Below, piece after piece: positions 1 through 9,037 of a DNA stretch of 64,000 nt (its first letter is position 1; each line of letters begins with the position of its first letter). The notes below the pieces were generated by a model, which had not been told where the DNA came from, ran no database searches, and saw only the letters and a list, made by a program, of their open reading frames with translations. The DNA lies in contig NZ_JARHUE010000001.1 of the NCBI RefSeq assembly GCF_029222905.1, forward strand, positions 496,001-560,000. The letters are read 5' to 3'. The stretch comes from Neptuniibacter sp. CAU 1671. Its GTDB lineage: Bacteria; Pseudomonadota; Gammaproteobacteria; Pseudomonadales; Balneatricaceae. The position numbers and the translations under genes were made by a program.

Positions 1-100
1 CTTTTAATCCAAGTCTCTGTGCTTCATCACAGGTGCTTTGTCGATACCAGACTCCCTGTACCCGACCACTGACCCAGACCTGAAGACATAGCTCCGACAT
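1..100 (-). CDS. Acylphosphatase, C-terminus outside window (partial)
   Basis: The reverse complement reads [20 protein letters not shown], then residues ending in EAQRLGLK at the window edge. The [11 protein letters not shown] segment is the phosphate-binding signature of acylphosphatases, small cytoplasmic enzymes that hydrolyse acyl phosphates; the Arg of VQGVWYR is the catalytic residue in the family. Only about 33 residues are visible and the remainder lies to the left of the window. The ATG overlaps the TGA of the upstream BrkB-type gene by one base (TGATG), so the two are probably translationally coupled. The identification rests on the signature and on its place at the N-terminus. Confidence 0.8.
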   Translation of the reverse strand, partial: MSELCLQVWVSGRVQGVWYRQSTCDEAQRLGLK

Positions 101-1365
101 CACTGTTTCCTTTCTTTCTGTTCCGGTGACTCGACAGTGTCGGCTGTTTTCTGACCCACCTCAAACAATTGCTCCAGCGACACTGAAAACTGATCCGCTT
201 TAGCCGCTGACACGCTTTCAAGTCGCCGATTCAGCTCACGCTGCCAGGGCTGCAGGCTGGTAATATCCAGCGGTGCAGGCACCGGCCAGGGCAAGGCACG
301 GTCCAACTGGGCGATGGACAACTTGCTCAGATCACGACAAAGCAAATACTCGCCTTTGTCGCTGCGCGTGATAATGCCAGCCTGCTGCAGCAACACCTGA
401 TACTGATCCCAGCGCCCCTGATCCAGCCCATCTACCTGCTTTAACAAAATACGATCACGCACCGCATGACCGTTGGCCTGAGCCTTCCATAACCTGTTCA
501 ACACATCGAGAATGACAACCAGGTGTGGCACCTTATCGGATTCATCCTCCAGCCGGTAAATCGCCAATGCCCGGGTCAGCTCACAACCCATCAAAATGAT
601 GACCCAACTGATAAATATCCACATCAGGAACAGCGGCACTGCGGCAAACGCACCGTAGATCAGTTCATAGGAGGGGAACTGGGTCACAAACGCCGCAAAA
701 CTTCGTTTCGCGGTCTCGAACAACAGTGCCACCACAACACCACCCACCAGGGCACTTTTAAACGGCACCCGACAATTGGGGACCGCCACGTAGAGTAGCG
801 TAAAGGCCGCCGCCGAAAGGAGCATCGGCAATAAAGCCAGCAGGCGCCCACGTCCAACCAGCTCAGTCGCGCTGGTAAAAACCGACAATGACGCCAGATA
901 AGAGGTTAGCAACAGACCCAGACCGATCAAAATCGGCCCCAGACTCAGCACCGCCCAGTACAACAGAAAACTCGATAACCCCTTACGCGGTTCACTCACC
1001 CGCCAGACCCGGTTAAACGCGGCTTCTATATTTTTCATCATCATGATGGAGGTAATCGCCAGCACCGCCACACCGATGCCGGTTAGCTTGCGAGCCTGAC
1101 TGGAAAAGTCCGCCAGATAGTCCTGCACCACCTGCCCCGTCGCCGGGACAAAATTCTGGAAGATCCAGCCCTGCAACTCCTGCCCGACATCCTGAAACGA
1201 AGGAATTGCCGCCAGCATGGCGTAAGACACCGTCATCAACGGCACCACCGCAAACAGCGTGGTGTAGGTCAGCGCTGCTGCGTTCAGAATCCCCTTGTTG
1301 GCGATGAACTGCCTGAACAGGTACAGCACAAACAGCAGTGAACGGTGATCCAGCAACTTTCTCAT
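100..1365 (-). CDS. YihY/BrkB family inner-membrane protein
   Basis: A 421-residue integral membrane protein of the YihY/BrkB (formerly 'RNase BN') family. Residues from about 20 to 280 form several hydrophobic helices, and the family pattern [20 protein letters not shown] is present near the N-terminus. The C-terminal ~140 residues are soluble and include a probable winged-helix-like segment, making it longer than the ~290-residue core family. I chose the ATG at 1365 because AAGGAACCCCG precedes it; an in-frame ATG 13 codons upstream has no comparable ribosome-binding site. Members have been proposed as transporters or envelope proteins, and the RNase BN assignment of the family was an error. 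The exact function is unknown. Confidence 0.85.
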   Translation of the reverse strand: MRKLLDHRSLLFVLYLFRQFIANKGILNAAALTYTTLFAVVPLMTVSYAMLAAIPSFQDVGQELQGWIFQNFVPATGQVVQDYLADFSSQARKLTGIGVAVLAITSIMMMKNIEAAFNRVWRVSEPRKGLSSFLLYWAVLSLGPILIGLGLLLTSYLASLSVFTSATELVGRGRLLALLPMLLSAAAFTLLYVAVPNCRVPFKSALVGGVVVALLFETAKRSFAAFVTQFPSYELIYGAFAAVPLFLMWIFISWVIILMGCELTRALAIYRLEDESDKVPHLVVILDVLNRLWKAQANGHAVRDRILLKQVDGLDQGRWDQYQVLLQQAGIITRSDKGEYLLCRDLSKLSIAQLDRALPWPVPAPLDITSLQPWQRELNRRLESVSAAKADQFSVSLEQLFEVGQKTADTVESPEQKERKQ

Positions 1366-1510
1366 CGGGGTTCCTTTTATCAGATGCATGCGCGGTTCCG
1401 CCATGGGCCTCAGATGTATACAATATCGCTAAACCGCAGCCATCTCCATTTGCGACTGCTTTCAAATAATTAGGGGACTGGCTGCCCTATTCAGCATAAG
1501 TGAAAAACCG

Positions 1511-1861
1511 ATGACTGACATTACCATCTACCATAATCCACGTTGTTCCAAATCCCGCCAGACCTTGGCATTGCTGGAAGAACAGGGCATCACCCCAACG
1601 GTGCGCAAATATCTGGAAGATATTCTCACCGCTGCAGAGATCAAAGAGCTCACCGGTTTTCTGGGTATCAGCCCGCGGGAACTGTTACGGACCAAAGAAG
1701 CTGAATACAGCGAGCTTGGTCTGGATAATCCTGCCCTGAGTGATGACGAAATTATCGCTGCCATGGTGAGCTGCCCGAAACTGATCGAGCGTCCTATCGT
1801 GATTAAGAACGGTCAGGCGCGGATTGGCCGTCCACCTAAAGCTGTACTGGACATCCTTTAA
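1511..1861 (+). CDS. arsC: Arsenate reductase, glutaredoxin-type (ArsC family)
   Basis: A 116-residue thioredoxin-fold protein of the ArsC/Spx/YffB superfamily. The N-terminus ITIYHNPRCSKSRQTLALL carries the single reactive Cys (residue ~12) that attacks arsenate in glutaredoxin-coupled ArsC, and the C-terminal IERPIVIKNGQARIGRPP block carries the Arg residues (of RPIV and IGRPP) that usually bind the oxyanion. Length is typical for plasmid-type ArsC. There is no ArsR repressor or arsB/acr3 efflux gene nearby, so it may be a housekeeping reductase. The next gene starts at the base after its stop codon, suggesting co-transcription with the WrbA-like flavoprotein. Confidence 0.88.
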   Translation: MTDITIYHNPRCSKSRQTLALLEEQGITPTVRKYLEDILTAAEIKELTGFLGISPRELLRTKEAEYSELGLDNPALSDDEIIAAMVSCPKLIERPIVIKNGQARIGRPPKAVLDIL

Positions 1862-2464
<603 letters not shown>

Positions 2465-2477
2465 AAGATCAACGACC

Positions 2478-2921
2478 TTGAAACCCTATATCCCTGACGA
2501 CCACGACTATCAAAGCAAAGCCCGCCTCGGGCGCGTAGTAGTTGTAACCTCATATCTGCTGTTGCTGTTCTGGTTTACGCTCTGGCATCTTTATCTTGGG
2601 CCTGCACCGACAGCAAACCCCTGGGTAATCTGGCTGGTGCATATGGTGCCGTTTTTGCTGTTTGCCCCCACCATCATCAATGGCAACCCGCGGGGACATG
2701 CCTGGTTCTGTTTCTTCCTGCTGCTGTTTTTTATTCAGGCGGTTCTCAGTGCCAGCAACCCCAATACTGCCAGTTACGGTCTGGGTTACACTCTGCTGAT
2801 CAGTGTGCTGTTCAGTAGCGCCATGATGTATGCGCGCTGGCAAAGCCGTTACCTCAAACAGCAGGCTCATCAGGCCGCTCAATCCGGCGCCGACCCTGAA
2901 GATGACCTCGCTACCCGCTGA
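2478..2921 (+). CDS. DUF2069 membrane protein
   Basis: A 147-residue protein with four hydrophobic segments (about residues 20-38, 50-66, 74-91 and 97-115) and a charged C-terminal tail, matching the small DUF2069 family that in gammaproteobacteria commonly lies next to wrbA. The frame opens with TTG at 2478; no ATG is available before the first hydrophobic segment. Its last 20 bases overlap the cysteine desulfurase start at 2902, so the run arsC-wrbA-DUF2069-sufSE is probably one transcript. No enzymatic motif is visible and the function is unknown. Confidence 0.8.
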   Translation: MKPYIPDDHDYQSKARLGRVVVVTSYLLLLFWFTLWHLYLGPAPTANPWVIWLVHMVPFLLFAPTIINGNPRGHAWFCFFLLLFFIQAVLSASNPNTASYGLGYTLLISVLFSSAMMYARWQSRYLKQQAHQAAQSGADPEDDLATR

Positions 2922-4578
2922 TCCTGAACAGTATCTGGCACGGCTGCGCAACAGTTTTCCTGTGCTCAGCCAGCAGGTCCGACAACAGCCGCTGGTGTAT
3001 CTGGATAATGCTGCTACCACGCAAAAACCAGAGTGCGTGATCCGCGCTATCGAACAGTTTTACCGCCAAAGCAATGCCAATGTACACCGCGCCAGTCACC
3101 ACTTGAGTGCTCAGGCCACTCACCTGTTCGAACAGGCACGCAAAGATGTTGCCCGTTATCTGAATGCCGCCAGCCCCAATGAGATCATCTGGACCCGGGG
3201 CACCACCGAAGGCATCAACCTGGTAGCCAACAGCTGGGGACAGCGCCTGCGGCCCGGTGATGAGATCCTGATCAGTGCGTTGGAACATCATGCCAACATT
3301 GTGCCCTGGCAGCTGCTGGCACAACGCTCCGGGGCAGCAATCAAAGTCATTCCGCTGCTGGAATCAGGTGATCTGGATCTTGAGGCCTACCAAACTCTGT
3401 TGAATGACCGCACCCGTCTGGTCGCCATTACCCACGTATCGAATGCACTGGGGACCATCAATCCGCTGGCACAGATCATCCCCCTCGCCCATCAGGCGGG
3501 AGCCAAGGTACTGATAGACGGAGCCCAGGCCCTTCCTCATCTGAAGGTTGACGTGCAAACGCTGGGGGCTGACTTTTATCTGTTTTCAGGCCACAAGGTG
3601 TTTGGCCCCACTGGCATCGGCGCCCTCTGGGCCAAACAGCGTATTCTCGAAGAGATGCCACCCTGGCAGGCCGGGGGTGAAATGATCACCCATGTCAGCT
3701 TCACCGAGAGCCAGTTCCAGCCACCACCGTTCCGGTTTGAAGCTGGCACACCCAACATCGCCGGCGCTATCGGGCTGGCGGCAGGCTTAAACTGGCTGGC
3801 GAACCAACCCCATACTGTGCTGGCGGATCATGAGCAGAAACTTCTGCAACGAGCCCTGCAGGGCATGGAACAGATCAAGGGGCTGACACGGATCGGTCAA
3901 CCGGCAGCCAGTGTCAGTCTGGTTTCCTTCACCCTGCAGCAACAGCATCAACAGGATATCGGCATCTTGCTGGACCAACAGGGCATTGCCGTACGCAGCG
4001 GTCATCACTGTGCGATGCCGCTGATGCATTGCCTTGGTCTGAGCGGCACAACCCGGGCATCCTTCGCGTTCTACAATACGGAAACCGAAGTCGATCTACT
4101 GTTGAGCGCGCTGGACCAGATCAGTCGCCCGGTACAATCGGCCCAGCGCCATACTGAACAACCCAGCGCATCGCTTTACACCCAACTGAAAGCGCAACCG
4201 GACTGGAACAACCGCTACCGTCTGCTGTTACTGGCCGGTAAAGCACTGCCTGGCCTGCCAGAATCCGATAAAATCGACCAGAACAGAGTGCTGGGCTGTG
4301 AAAGCCATACCTGGCTGGTGCAACGCTCGGGATCAAGTGAAGCACTCCAGTTTCAGGCGGACTCAGAAGCCAAGATTATTCGTGGGTTGATCGCCCTGTT
4401 ACAGGAACGTTTTAACGGGCAATCAGCGCAATCGATTATTGATACCGATATTGATACCCTGTTCCATTCGCTGGGTCTTGAGCAACACCTCAGCCCCTCC
4501 CGCAGCAATGGATTACATGCCTTGATAGAAGGCATTAAAGCTCTGGCCCAGGCCAGTGTTCAGCAGGCAAACCCTTAA
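2902..4578 (+). CDS. SufS/CsdA-type cysteine desulfurase fused to a SufE/CsdE domain
   Basis: A 558-residue two-domain protein. Residues ~1-410 are a group II cysteine desulfurase: LVYLDNAATTQKP at the N-terminus, the PLP-binding lysine in FSGHKVFGPTG (K232) and the persulfide Cys in VRSGHHCAMP (C370). After a short linker, residues ~425-555 are a SufE/CsdE sulfur acceptor: LPESDKIDQNRVLGCESHTW carries the acceptor Cys (C466). In most bacteria these are separate proteins in a complex; here sulfur could pass from C370 to C466 within one chain. The ATG at 2902 overlaps the DUF2069 gene by 20 bases; an earlier in-frame ATG at 2830 lies deep in that gene and is unlikely. No sufBCD genes are nearby, so a CsdA-CsdE-like role is as plausible as a SUF role. 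Confidence 0.9.
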   Translation: MTSLPADPEQYLARLRNSFPVLSQQVRQQPLVYLDNAATTQKPECVIRAIEQFYRQSNANVHRASHHLSAQATHLFEQARKDVARYLNAASPNEIIWTRGTTEGINLVANSWGQRLRPGDEILISALEHHANIVPWQLLAQRSGAAIKVIPLLESGDLDLEAYQTLLNDRTRLVAITHVSNALGTINPLAQIIPLAHQAGAKVLIDGAQALPHLKVDVQTLGADFYLFSGHKVFGPTGIGALWAKQRILEEMPPWQAGGEMITHVSFTESQFQPPPFRFEAGTPNIAGAIGLAAGLNWLANQPHTVLADHEQKLLQRALQGMEQIKGLTRIGQPAASVSLVSFTLQQQHQQDIGILLDQQGIAVRSGHHCAMPLMHCLGLSGTTRASFAFYNTETEVDLLLSALDQISRPVQSAQRHTEQPSASLYTQLKAQPDWNNRYRLLLLAGKALPGLPESDKIDQNRVLGCESHTWLVQRSGSSEALQFQADSEAKIIRGLIALLQERFNGQSAQSIIDTDIDTLFHSLGLEQHLSPSRSNGLHALIEGIKALAQASVQQANP

Positions 4579-4589
4579 CTGGAGAGAGC

Positions 4590-5060
4590 ATGAGCAATTT
4601 CACCGATGTATCCTATCTGAACAGTGTTTTCGGCAACCCACGGGGTGAACAAAACGCGCCTGACTGGAAAAAAGCCAGCAAGCAGTTGCACCTGATTCAG
4701 GAAGAGCTGGCCGAACTGGTGGAAGGGATTGAAAACCACGATGTTCAGGAAGTGCGTGATGCGATTGCCGATGTGCTGGTGACCACCTACGGTATGGCAC
4801 ATATTCTCGGCATTGATGCGGATGAAGATATGGCCGCCGTGCAGGCCAGCAACCTGTCAAAACTGTGCAAAACGACCTCTGAAATTGAAGAAACCATCCG
4901 TTTTTATGAGCAGGAGAAGGGGCTTCAGGTCTATGCCGGCGGTGAACTGCCTGAGGCCTACATTAAATCAGCCTGCGATCAGACCGGTTCTGACGGAAAA
5001 TTCTATCCGGCACATAAGTTTCTCAAGTCGATTAACTGGCACGAACCTAAATTCCGTTAA
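4590..5060 (+). CDS. MazG-like all-alpha NTP pyrophosphohydrolase family protein
   Basis: A 156-residue, mostly helical protein. HLIQEELAELVEGIE followed by EVRDAIADVLVTTYGMA reproduces the ExxE...ExxD arrangement that binds Mg2+ in the MazG/HisE/dUTPase-like all-alpha pyrophosphatases, which hydrolyse (d)NTPs to monophosphates. The C-terminal half (ETIRFYEQEKGLQVYAGG and after) is not part of the minimal fold and resembles phage and bacterial 'phosphoribosyl-ATP pyrophosphohydrolase-like' proteins. It starts 11 bases after the sufSE fusion with GGAGAGAGC ahead of the ATG, so it is probably the last gene of that operon. The substrate cannot be told from the sequence. Confidence 0.72.
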   Translation: MSNFTDVSYLNSVFGNPRGEQNAPDWKKASKQLHLIQEELAELVEGIENHDVQEVRDAIADVLVTTYGMAHILGIDADEDMAAVQASNLSKLCKTTSEIEETIRFYEQEKGLQVYAGGELPEAYIKSACDQTGSDGKFYPAHKFLKSINWHEPKFR

Positions 5061-5111
5061 AGCCGGACTCGCAAAGGCCGAAGCATTAAGGATTAACAGC
5101 AATCTTGGGCG

Positions 5112-5132
5112 CCCCCGGCTTTGCGTCGGGGG
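5112..5132. other. GC-rich hairpin
   Basis: CCCCCG, a 9-base loop and CGGGGG lie between the MazG-like gene and the secreted protein. There is no T-tract on either side, so it is a weak terminator candidate; it may be a transcript-processing or stability element. Confidence 0.4.
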
Positions 5133-5181
5133 AAATATGCCTTAGACTGCAGACAGGCTGCAAAGTAAAAGGAATACAACG

Positions 5182-5568
5182 ATGCGCAACTCCATACTGT
5201 TGGCTCTGGCCTTCGGACTTACACTTCCCCTGACGGCTGCGGCCGAGATGCTCAACTACACCTGCAGTTATACAGAGGCCAGCTACACCGCTCCATTTCA
5301 GTCTGCTGCATCCATACGTAAGTGCCCTGAAGGCAAATGCACCTATGCCATCAGCATTGATGGCGGTGTAGGCAGCGTCAATGGCGTAAGCGGTTTCTCC
5401 GTCGACAGCAACGAACAAAGCATTACTCTGCAACGTACGGCAAAAGACCCGGTCATGGGTGGTCTGGATACCACAGTGATTACCATATCCAAATCAGACA
5501 TGAGCTTTGAAAGCCGCAAAACCACGACCCCTTCCGTCACCTTGACCACCCGGGGACAGTGCCAATAA
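5182..5568 (+). CDS. Small secreted protein of unknown function
   Basis: A 128-residue protein with a clear Sec signal peptide: basic MR, a hydrophobic stretch to about residue 18, and a probable cleavage in LTAAAEM (after AAA). The mature part is small, rich in Ser and Thr and likely beta-stranded. It has four Cys (CSY, RKCPEGKC, GQC), which could form two disulfides in the periplasm. I do not recognise the family. It stands alone between the MazG-like gene and a LysR regulator, with AAAAGGAATACAACG upstream of the ATG. Confidence 0.65.
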   Translation: MRNSILLALAFGLTLPLTAAAEMLNYTCSYTEASYTAPFQSAASIRKCPEGKCTYAISIDGGVGSVNGVSGFSVDSNEQSITLQRTAKDPVMGGLDTTVITISKSDMSFESRKTTTPSVTLTTRGQCQ

Positions 5569-5630
5569 ACATCTCAGGACAACGGGGCACACGCCTGCTC
5601 CGTTCCACCTGCCAGAACTGACTGTACTCG

Positions 5631-6527
5631 ATGAATCTGAATGATATCCGACTGTTTATTCATGTCATTGAACAAAACAGTTTTACAGCAGCCGCAGAAC
5701 AGTTAAATCTGCAAAAATCCACTATCAGTCGTCGTATCGCCCAGCTGGAAGATGAACTGGGTGTTCGACTGCTACAGCGCACAACCCGTAAGCTGAGCCT
5801 GACCGAAGAGGGGCATGATCTCTACCATCGGTGCTTACCGCTGTTTAATGAGCTGTCCCATATCACCGATCAGGTTGCTGCGCGGCGACATGAACCCAAA
5901 GGGCGTCTGAGAATCACCATGCCTCCAGAGATGGGCATCTTCATCATGAATGATGTGATCGGCTCGTTTATGGAACAACATCCCGGTATTCAGCTGGATG
6001 TTGAGCTCAGCGCACGTCTGGTAGATCTGGTGGAAGAAGGGATCGATTTGGCACTGCGGGTTGGCGAGCTGGTTGATTCCAGCCTGATCGGCCGCAAACT
6101 GGCTGAATCAGAGATTGCCCTGTATGCCAGTCCTGCTTACCTGATGCGCCATGGCACACCGGAAACTCCCGCCGACCTGCAACAACACAGCTGTATCGCT
6201 GGCCTGCTAAACCACACTGGCTGGGCATTTACCAACTGGAACGACGGTAAACAGGTCAATCTGGATTTCAGAATGCGGGCCAACAGTCTGAGTTTTTGTC
6301 GCGAGATGATACTGCAGAACATTGGCATCGGCCGGATGCCGAAAGCGTTCTGCGAAGAAATGGTCAAAGACGGCAAGCTGGTCCATTTACTGGAAAACTA
6401 TCACCTGCAGCCGGTGCAGATTCATGCGCTTTACCCCAGCCGCCGCCATCTGAACCCCAGAGTGCGACTCTTTATTGATCACATGCTGAGCATGATCAAA
6501 GATCATCCCTGGCTGATTGCGCAGTAA
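5631..6527 (+). CDS. LysR-family transcriptional regulator
   Basis: A 298-residue LTTR. Residues 1-60 form the winged HTH (MNLNDIRLFIHVIEQNSFTA, then the recognition segment QKSTISRRIAQLEDELGVRLLQR), followed by a linker and a periplasmic-binding-like effector domain (RITMPPEMGIF and onward). It resembles the CrgA/AaeR-like subgroup in which the HTH is followed by TTRKLSLTEEG. The neighbours (a secreted protein upstream, a convergent RimK fusion downstream) give no obvious target. The transcript ends in a strong hairpin at 6530-6556. Confidence 0.88.
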   Translation: MNLNDIRLFIHVIEQNSFTAAAEQLNLQKSTISRRIAQLEDELGVRLLQRTTRKLSLTEEGHDLYHRCLPLFNELSHITDQVAARRHEPKGRLRITMPPEMGIFIMNDVIGSFMEQHPGIQLDVELSARLVDLVEEGIDLALRVGELVDSSLIGRKLAESEIALYASPAYLMRHGTPETPADLQQHSCIAGLLNHTGWAFTNWNDGKQVNLDFRMRANSLSFCREMILQNIGIGRMPKAFCEEMVKDGKLVHLLENYHLQPVQIHALYPSRRHLNPRVRLFIDHMLSMIKDHPWLIAQ

Positions 6528-6529
6528 CA

Positions 6530-6556
6530 AAAACGCCCCTGACGGGGCGTTTTTTA
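6530..6556. terminator. Bidirectional Rho-independent terminator
   Basis: AACGCCCC-TGAC-GGGGCGTT flanked by an A-run on the left and TTTTTT on the right. It lies between the convergent LysR gene and the RimB-RimK fusion gene and could end transcription from both sides. Confidence 0.85.
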
Positions 6557-6568
6557 TGGGCGTTTATA

Positions 6569-7951
6569 TCAGGTCGTATGACGCTTCCAGCGCAATTTGC
6601 GCTCGATCGCTTCCAGCATCATCCCGGCGATGTCCTTACCGGTGGCGCCTTCAATCCCTTCCAGACCGGGCGACGAGTTAACTTCAAGTAGCAACGGTCC
6701 CTTGCTGGAGCGGATAATATCCACACCGGCAACACTCAGACCCATGCACTTGGCAGCCTGCACCGCGATGCGTTTTTCCTCGGCGGTGGGCCGGATCACA
6801 CTGGCGGTACCGCCCTGATGGATGTTAGCGCGGAACTCGCCCGGTTCTGCCTCTCGCTGAATTGCAGAGACCACCTTATTACCCACCACAAAACAGCGTA
6901 TATCTTTGCCATCGGCCTCTTTGATAAATTCCTGCACCAGTATATTGGCTTTCAGGCTTTTGAAAGCGTTCACCACACTCTCTGCTGCCTTATTGGTTTC
7001 AGCCAGAACCACGCCTTTACCCTGGGTGCCTTCCAGCAGCTTAACGATCAACGGCGCACCACCCACCATGCTGATCAACTCATCGGTCTCCAGCGGGGAG
7101 TTGGCAAAACCGGTGATTGGGATCTGAATGCCACTTTCCAGCAACAGTTGCAGAGAGTGCAGTTTATCGCGGGACTGGGTGATTGCCGCCGCCGTATTCA
7201 GACAGTAGACCCCCATCGACTCGAACTGGCGTACCAGCGCACAGCCATAAAAAGTCATGCTGGGACGGATGCGTGGAATGACGGCATCCAGGGTGTCCAG
7301 TACTTTACCACCGCGGTAGTGAACCTCGGGCTGAGTAGCATCCATTTTCATGTAGCAGTGTTTAATGTTCAGAAACACCATCTCATGGCCACGCTGCTCG
7401 CCCGCTTCAATCAATCGACGGTTGCTGTACAGGTTAGGATCACTGGCCAGCAAAGCGATACGCAGCCCACTGGGTGGCTGCTTCTTGATCAGATACATGC
7501 CTTTCAGAGCTTCATCAGAGATCTGTCCGGTGCAAAAGCTGGCGCTGGGGTCCACTACAATACGTCCTGCCATCGCCTCACGCCCCAGCAGCATGCGATA
7601 CCCCATGGCATCACGGTCAGTCAGGGTCAGTTCAATCTCCCAACTGGAATCCGCCACCCCAAGGGTGGTTCTGATCACATAACGTTTTTCAGAGATAGCA
7701 CTGGAGCTTTTAACCCGGCGCTGGTCAACGATAGGCGCTTCGCAATGCACGACGGTTTTGCGGTTGTGTTGCAATGGGCAGACATCAAATCTGACCCAGG
7801 GCACACCTGCCCGTTTGAAGGGTTCAATGTTGATGGCGTGCAGGGATGAGGTTTTAGCACCTGAGTCCACCCGGGCCTTGACCGCAGGGATGGTCAAGTC
7901 AGGAAATCGACACCACTCCTCAGCGCCCACCAGCATTTTGTTAGAACTCAT
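6569..7951 (-). CDS. rimK: RimB-RimK fusion: retropepsin-like domain plus ATP-grasp glutamate ligase
   Basis: A 460-residue two-domain protein. Residues ~1-150 are a RimB/'ATP-dependent zinc protease' retropepsin-like domain ([18 protein letters not shown], with the DSGA active-site triad, and MLLGREAM). Residues ~170-455 are an ATP-grasp ligase of the RimK family ([29 protein letters not shown] and [15 protein letters not shown] supply ATP and Mg2+ ligands). RimK adds glutamate residues to the C-terminus of ribosomal protein S6, and RimB modulates RimK in pseudomonads, where they are encoded separately. The fusion means regulator and ligase come as one polypeptide. It is cytosolic and a stand-alone gene. 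Confidence 0.88.
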   Translation of the reverse strand: MSSNKMLVGAEEWCRFPDLTIPAVKARVDSGAKTSSLHAINIEPFKRAGVPWVRFDVCPLQHNRKTVVHCEAPIVDQRRVKSSSAISEKRYVIRTTLGVADSSWEIELTLTDRDAMGYRMLLGREAMAGRIVVDPSASFCTGQISDEALKGMYLIKKQPPSGLRIALLASDPNLYSNRRLIEAGEQRGHEMVFLNIKHCYMKMDATQPEVHYRGGKVLDTLDAVIPRIRPSMTFYGCALVRQFESMGVYCLNTAAAITQSRDKLHSLQLLLESGIQIPITGFANSPLETDELISMVGGAPLIVKLLEGTQGKGVVLAETNKAAESVVNAFKSLKANILVQEFIKEADGKDIRCFVVGNKVVSAIQREAEPGEFRANIHQGGTASVIRPTAEEKRIAVQAAKCMGLSVAGVDIIRSSKGPLLLEVNSSPGLEGIEGATGKDIAGMMLEAIERKLRWKRHTT

Positions 7952-8051
7952 ATCCGACCCTCAAACCGAAAAAATTTGGCGCAATTGAATACATTTTCAA
8001 GATGACAAACAAGTGAAATTTGCGTTTTTTACAACAGCCTTTTTGACCCAC

Positions 8052-8915
8052 TCAGGCTACGCTCTCCCATACTGGCAAGGTCCGCCCGATCAGGCTTTTC
8101 AGGCTTTCGACCCCCATCAACGCAATTGAATCACGGTGTGTTATGAGCACCGTAGGTACTTCACTGAAACGTGGCGGCAACGGTTCCAGCTTCAGCGCTG
8201 AAAAATAGGGGGACTGTTCAGCCACATGCCGAGGTAAGAGTGTGACCCCAAGGCCCACGGCAACACAACCCAATATACCTTCCTGGGTACCCATTTCCAG
8301 CATCTGGGTGCCAACCTTACCCCGCTCCTGCAGCCATGCCTTGGCCCGCTGACGGTAGGCACAGCCCTCTTTAAACATAATAAAGGTGTTCTCTACCACA
8401 CCCTCTTTGGCCGAAACTAACACCAGGGTTTCTGTTACCACCGGAGTCGAGTGCAATAACGGGTGATCCACGGGACCGCCGACAAAGGCGCAATCCAGCC
8501 TATGTTCCAGCACCGCATCAATCAACTCAGCACTGGTATCACTGCTAATACGCGGGTGCAGCTTAGGGTGGCGACGGCGCAGGGCCTGCAACAGTCCCGG
8601 CAATCGTCCGGCAGCAAAGGATTCCATTGCCCCGATCCTGAGTTCACCACTGGCTGAACCCATCTGATGCAGCGCCTGAATGGTCTGCTGCTCCAGATGC
8701 AACAGCTTCTCAGCATAGTCGAGTAACAGACTGCCTGCCGGGGTGAGCTTCAGCGAGCGACCTGAACGGTAAAACAGACTGACCTCCAGCTCCTCTTCCA
8801 GTCGTCGGATACGAGCAGTGACATTCGACTGTACCGTATGCAGTACGCGTGAAGCCGCCTGAACGCCACCCGCTTCCACCACAGTTTTAAAGGTTTTCAG
8901 ATTAATCAGTTCCAT
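8052..8915 (-). CDS. LysR-family regulator, divergent from an MFS transporter
   Basis: An approximately 287-residue LTTR. The start at 8915 (MELINLKTFKTVVEAGG) is preceded by GGGTGAG at good spacing, and upstream in-frame ATGs add residues not seen in the family. The HTH is VQAASRVLHTVQSNVTARIRRLEEELEVSLF, of the ArgP/GcvA-like class; the effector domain follows (ELRIGAMESFAAGRLP). A single Cys in FKEGCAYRQRAKAWL of the effector domain is typical of a LysR subgroup. The gene is divergent from the MFS gene at 9038, and the 122-base gap contains an ATTG-N8-CAAT dyad, so it most likely controls that transporter. Confidence 0.87.
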   Translation of the reverse strand: MELINLKTFKTVVEAGGVQAASRVLHTVQSNVTARIRRLEEELEVSLFYRSGRSLKLTPAGSLLLDYAEKLLHLEQQTIQALHQMGSASGELRIGAMESFAAGRLPGLLQALRRRHPKLHPRISSDTSAELIDAVLEHRLDCAFVGGPVDHPLLHSTPVVTETLVLVSAKEGVVENTFIMFKEGCAYRQRAKAWLQERGKVGTQMLEMGTQEGILGCVAVGLGVTLLPRHVAEQSPYFSALKLEPLPPRFSEVPTVLITHRDSIALMGVESLKSLIGRTLPVWESVA

Positions 8916-8974
8916 ACGACTCACCCGCATCGAAGATTGTTCTATTTTAAAGATCAATCGTTCTTTTTTAATCA

Positions 8975-8990
8975 ATTGTAGAGAATCAAT
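8975..8990. promoter_or_regulatory. Candidate LysR operator (ATTG-N8-CAAT)
   Basis: ATTG-TAGAGAAT-CAAT is a dyad of the T-N11-A type used by LysR regulators. ATCAAT occurs twice more in the same gap (around 8953 and 8971). It sits between the divergent LysR gene and the MFS gene. Binding is inferred from position and symmetry only. Confidence 0.5.
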
Positions 8991-9037
8991 AACCCCTTAT
9001 AATCTGTTTATCTGTTTTTCTCAAACCGGAACCCCGC

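Noticed and set aside
6818-7849. A 343-residue open frame on the plus strand opposite the RimB-RimK gene
   Set aside because: It is a shadow of the minus-strand fusion; the minus frame has clear RimB and ATP-grasp motifs, the plus one none.
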